Assembly (NCBI GenBank): GCA_027600665.1
Contig: JADGJL010001061.1
Location: forward strand, 1-10,569
Length of the DNA stretch: 10,569 nucleotides
DNA from: Irineochytrium annulatum
Taxonomy: Eukaryota; Chytridiomycota; Chytridiomycetes; Chytridiales; Chytridiaceae
Reading direction: 5' to 3'
The notes under the pieces were generated by a model. The model ran no database searches. It was given only the letters and a program-made list of their open reading frames with translations, and had not been told where the DNA came from. The translations under genes were made by a program, and so were the position numbers. This document shows, piece by piece, positions 7,628-10,569 of the stretch; the first letter of the stretch is position 1; each line of letters opens with the position of its first letter.

Positions 7628-7809
7628 ACCTCGCGGCCGAGTTGTGGGCGCAGTGAGCGACTTTCTGTGTATGTGTAGTGCACCATAAAGTGGGCATGGC
7701 CTCAAGGGCTAATATGAGCCTTGCAGCTCCGCCTCGCAGCGTAACGACCTCGCGGCCGGCCTTAGCCTCGAGGCATGGCAAAGGAGGAACGCAACACGAG
7801 CCTCGCAGC
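7628..7809. repeat. Cluster 2 of the GCCTCGCRGC motif
   Basis: Exact or near copies of the motif start at 7628, 7718, 7731, 7747, 7765 and 7800, again all in one orientation and spanning about 180 bases, like cluster 1. The following sequence (7820-7860) partly resembles that after cluster 1. This suggests two members of one short dispersed repeat family rather than chance. It lies just beyond the truncated 3' end of the minus-strand copia remnant. No terminal inverted repeats or A-tail could be fixed by eye. Confidence 0.55.
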
Positions 7810-7931
7810 TCCTTCGACATCGCTGCCGGCGTCTCCAAAAATCAAATAAAGCAGAAATGCAGAAGCATAAAAACTCTCAAGCATTGTAAAAGCAATATGT
7901 CCACCGGGCTGCCATCCCGGCAGGATGCAGA
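7810..7931. other. Short gap between motif cluster and copia remnant
   Basis: This is AT-rich sequence without a gene. It contains a plus-strand AATAAA (7845-7850), which could serve as a polyadenylation signal for the exon-like chain to the left, and a small CTGCC/GGCAG inverted repeat near 7908-7923. The copia frame breaks off at its right edge. Confidence 0.3.
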
Positions 7932-8525
7932 CTAAGGTGCTCTGATGTAGACGTTTTCTAATAGCATTGCATGTAGATAAACGGTCTTTATCACAAGGTC
8001 GAACATTACACATAGGGCGAGTATTAAGCGAAGCGTGAATATTTTCACAACTGGTGAATAAGTTTCGAAGTAATCTCTGCCATATTCTTGGCTAAATCCG
8101 CGCGCAACAAATCTTGCTTTAAAGTGGAGGAGATCATCCCATTCTGAAACTTTATAATCAAAAACCCATTTACTATCCGTCACATGTTGACCCTCATCTT
8201 CGACTTCTTCCCAAACTTCTTGTTCTTTAAGGGAGTTTAACTCCGAATCCATAGCTGCCTTCCATTTCAGGCGGTACTTCTCATGTTCCTTTGAAAACAT
8301 GGCTATATCATAGCTTGAAGGTACTCATGGCATTTCGGATATTTTTGTTGGTTTGTCTGGTACGACATCAAGAACAAGTCTAGGATCCATTGAAGCATTT
8401 CGGGAAATGAGGTCATGGAATTGTAAATCCATATAGTCATTTTCCATGGTGAAATCTTCGGATTCAGCAGAAGTCAATACCCTAGCTAGCATCAGCTCTT
8501 CTAGCTGTGGCAGGGTCGGTATCAC
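7932..8525 (-). pseudogene. Copia reverse transcriptase, N-terminal fragment (RVT_2)
   Basis: The frame starts in linker sequence at 8525, is interrupted by one TGA (8327-8325), and then continues as VPSSYDIAM, a typical entry to the copia reverse transcriptase. It shows WKAAMDSELNSLKEQEVW, KWVFDYK, KARFVARGFSQEYGRDYFET and TYSPVVK, all hallmarks of RVT_2. The stretch KTVYLHAMLLENVYIRAP aligns with the KTAFLNG...VYMRQP region of motif A. The motif A catalytic Asp position (residue 103 counted from 8300) is Val (GTG, 7994-7992). The frame ends in TAG at 7934-7932, directly after YIRAP, and what follows does not resemble the rest of the family. The YXDD motif and RNase H are absent. It cannot encode an active enzyme. 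Confidence 0.9.
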
Positions 8526-9779
8526 ATGCGTTGGAAAAGGCCCTTGTGTTGATAATCCCCTTTATGGTTCTAGGATCGGGTTGATATTTCCAACTCGTCA
8601 TTCGCATTTTAGCGATGCTCGTCGTATATTCCCTTTCAACACCATTCATGATCGTTACCATTGCAGTATTCATCTATTGAATTTGCCTTTCACTATAATG
8701 CCGAATTCCAGAATTAACTGGTTGCGTATTTGCACAGTGGATAATTGATTTCACGTTCCCATTCCGGACCCATGAATTCCAAAATCCGCTCGGCAGAGAG
8801 CTTTCAATATGAAACGTAGTCTTCCTTTCAACTAATACTGCTTGGTCTTCACCATCATCCTATTCAATAGTTATTTCCTCTTCTTCATCCTCTTCCGGAT
8901 CGGAAATATATATGACTAGTTCTGGTTCATCGGTTTCTTCCACAATTCCAGAAATGTCTTCTATCGATGTGAATTCACCGTTGGATGGTTCGATTTGTCG
9001 ATTTCGCTGTCGCAATTTGCGTGCTTTATATTCAGCACAAATTAAACAGTCATCTGGATTTGGGAAGTAATTTGCCACAGTATAATGAGAAAGATTTTCA
9101 TTGGTAGTTTTTGCAAGATTGACGTTTTCGTCATTACTTTCATTCCCATCCTCCTCTACTGAACTTTCGCCGTCTTGGAAAAACACTCGTCGTAGTGTAT
9201 TCCTCAGGTATATCTTGCTAGGATGTCCGAGACGTTGATGCCATATCTGCATCAGTCCTATTCCTTTAGCAGAATTTTGTTCAGCATAATGTTGAGGAGG
9301 ATGATCTACCTCAGCCTCGGGCAACTGTTGTCCCGTCGGGCTACATTCTCCAGATGGGGCATCACCAGCCTCTCTTTCAGGAATATCCCTTCGAATTCTT
9401 TGCGAAGGTCCTGCCTGCAGCTCTTCCGTTGCTTCTAGACGTTTCTGTGCACGTCTTGTAATGGCTTCAGGAGTCAAATCCATTGGGACGTCTACGCGTC
9501 TACCATAAATCGTCGTCGACTTTGATGCGACTTGACCAGGCTGGAGTTCTTTCACAGTAAAACCCCGACCAGTTGAGCGATATCCGCTGGTTGGTGGTGC
9601 TCTAGTCCTTTCTGGCGATATTGCCGAAGATACAATCGTGATCTCAGGTCCTTTTAAAGGAACTTCAACTTTGGAAGATGTTTGATATCCTGAAAATTAG
9701 TGGATTGTCCTATATCGAGACAATTCCGCTTCATAAAATCTCTGAGATGAACTAAACCTCCTGTCGCTATTCAATCCAT
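8482..9779 (-). pseudogene. Copia GAG-pre-integrase zinc domain with flanking linker, broken
   Basis: This is one reading frame with stops at 9699-9697, 8862-8860 and 8676-8674. Numbering residues from 9555 (a GTG, not a real start), the zinc domain is WHQRLGHPSK (H106, H111) followed after an acidic insertion of about 60 residues by CLICAEYKARK (C170, C173), an intact HHCC set. Before it lies a Pro/Arg/Glu-rich segment that looks more like copia linker than protease. After it comes SNGEFTS (191-197) and a strongly acidic stretch ending EEDEEEEITIE. The integrase core with its HxD and SDNGGEF blocks is missing. From 8859 to 8482 the frame continues as unassigned sequence, then shifts by one base into the frame that leads to the reverse transcriptase. 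Confidence 0.75.
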
Positions 9780-9785
9780 GTCAGC
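9745..9785. other. Head-to-head junction of two copia fragments
   Basis: To the left the minus-strand copia frame reads away leftward; to the right the plus-strand copia frame reads away rightward. The plus frame opens after a TGA at 9743-9745, but residues encoded before about 9782 do not look like copia protease, and the catalytic DSGA-type motif is missing. The breakpoint therefore lies within these bases. No target duplication or LTR end is visible. Confidence 0.5.
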
Positions 9786-10569
9786 TTACTGTAGTTGTCG
9801 GAGACGATCAACCTCTTGAAGCTACGGGACATGGCTACATAGCCTTCGAGCGTACGGACGGCGTCGAAGGGGTTTTCACGGTGCAGCAAGTTTATCACGT
9901 CCCAGGGCTGCGCTACAACCTGCTGTCGCATGGACAGCTTGACGCAAAAGGCGTGGACCTTACCTCCGGTGGCGGCATCATGCGCGCCAGCTACAAAGGC
10001 ACGGAAATCTTTACGGCAAGAAGAGTGCGTTCCGTCTTTGTTGCGCGTGTGCGGCCGGCCTTGCCGACGGCGCTTATTACAACAACGACGATCAACGACG
10101 ACGCGAGAATATGGCACGAACGATTCGGTCACGTTGGTCGCCGTCATCTCGAAGCAGCAAGAAAGCAGGGCCATGTGAGCGCAAAGCTTGACCTGACCGC
10201 CTTCGACACGACACGTTGCGAGGACTGTCGCATTACAAAAGCGACGCGACGTGCATTTAAAGAATCAACGAATCCAGATGCGTCGGCACCTCTTGACCTC
10301 ATACACATCGACCTTGCCGGACCATTTCCAAGCAGCCTGGCGAGGGCAAAATATCTTGGCGTCATAACGGATGATTACTCAGGCGCCATCTTCTTGGTCT
10401 TCCTACCAACGAAAGGAGATTTCCTTAACAAGTTTACCGACCTCATAGTCAACCTTGAACGGCAAAGTGGACGCGAACTCAAGAAAATTCGGTCCGACAA
10501 CGGCGGGGAGTTCAAATCCAACGCGTTTAGAACATTTACGACGGCTCGGGGCATCGACCACCAATTTAT
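9782..10569 (+). CDS. Ty1/copia Pol fragment: end of protease, zinc domain, integrase core (partial)
   Basis: The frame is uninterrupted for 262 codons and runs off the window end; the 5' end is truncated. It begins at the TVVVGDDQPLEATGHG segment typical of copia polyproteins after the protease active site, then VYHVPGLRYNLLSHGQL. The zinc-binding domain follows: WHERFGH (two His) and CEDC (two Cys). Next is the integrase core: DLIHIDLAGPFP with the first catalytic Asp, VITDDYSGAIFLVFL, and RSDNGGEF with the second catalytic Asp. The third catalytic residue (Glu) would lie beyond 10569. The known role is insertion of element cDNA into host DNA. Codons are G/C-rich with no stop or shift, so this copy looks younger than, and different in family from, the minus-strand remnant. 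Whether it is complete to the right cannot be seen. Confidence 0.92.

Larger units (their letters stand above)
7932..9779 (-). mobile_element. Decayed, internally deleted Ty1/copia remnant
   Basis: On the minus strand the order is a linker-like segment, the HHCC zinc (GAG-pre-integrase) domain, acidic and unassigned sequence, then the N-terminal part of an RVT_2-type reverse transcriptase. No integrase catalytic core is seen between the zinc domain and the reverse transcriptase, no RNase H or later reverse transcriptase motifs follow, and no LTR was recognised. The reading frame is broken by TAA 9699-9697, TAG 8862-8860, TAG 8676-8674, a frame change near 8482-8525 and TGA 8327-8325. The sequence is AT-rich, unlike the plus-strand copia fragment next to it. 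It is a dead copy, cut at both ends. Confidence 0.85.

Noticed and set aside
6167..7809. CRISPR array
   Set aside because: Motif copies are 10 bases, degenerate and irregularly spaced, and the context is eukaryotic.
9767..10174. 135-codon minus frame
   Set aside because: Antisense to the clear plus-strand copia integrase frame.
1..10569. tRNA or rRNA genes, and a bacterial origin with GTG-start operons
   Set aside because: No tRNA T-loop consensus was found. GTG starts here are open-frame edges, and the genes present are eukaryotic retroelements.

Overview
The window is eukaryotic, TE-rich DNA. Two Ty1/copia-type retrotransposon fragments are certain. The rest looks like a GC-rich, gag-like multi-frame locus and short GC-rich exon-like blocks with GT-AG signals. 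There are no bacterial-style operons, Shine-Dalgarno sites, tRNAs or rRNAs. Several of the long frames open only with GTG and contain few or no Met codons, as expected of exons or element remnants rather than complete genes. The host cannot be named from sequence alone; a TE-rich alga, another protist or a fungus would all fit, and this is inference only.

Left part, minus strand (about 6081 down to 124): a frame of roughly 420 codons (4823-6081) with an RGG-type basic start and a Pro-rich end is preceded by a good splice acceptor and contains no methionine. After a 388-base AT-rich gap come three overlapping frames (4447-3854, 3857-2814, 2829-124). The last is a gag-like protein with an SR-rich domain, a capsid-like helical region and a zinc knuckle that lacks its second cysteine. 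Both frame changes go the same way (-1), and near each lies a small imperfect duplication with an offset of 2 modulo 3. The three frames may therefore be one broken polyprotein. No protease, reverse transcriptase or integrase accompanies them in the window; if a pol exists it lies beyond base 1.

Middle part (6082-7931): no long gene. It holds two clusters of a degenerate 10-base motif (GCCTCGCRGC), each about 180 bases long and in the same orientation. Between them, on the plus strand, GC-rich blocks of about 50-90 bases alternate with AT-rich spacers bounded by GT-AG splice-like signals. A strong 9-bp hairpin lies in one of those spacers.

Right part: a decayed minus-strand copia pol remnant (about 9779 down to 7932) has three in-frame stops plus a frameshift, and no integrase core. 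Its reverse transcriptase is cut off after motif A, where the catalytic Asp is Val. Head-to-head with it is a second, GC-rich and uninterrupted copia pol fragment on the plus strand (9782 to the window end), with the end of the protease region, the HHCC zinc domain and two of the three integrase catalytic acids. The two copia copies differ in composition and decay, so they look like different families or ages.
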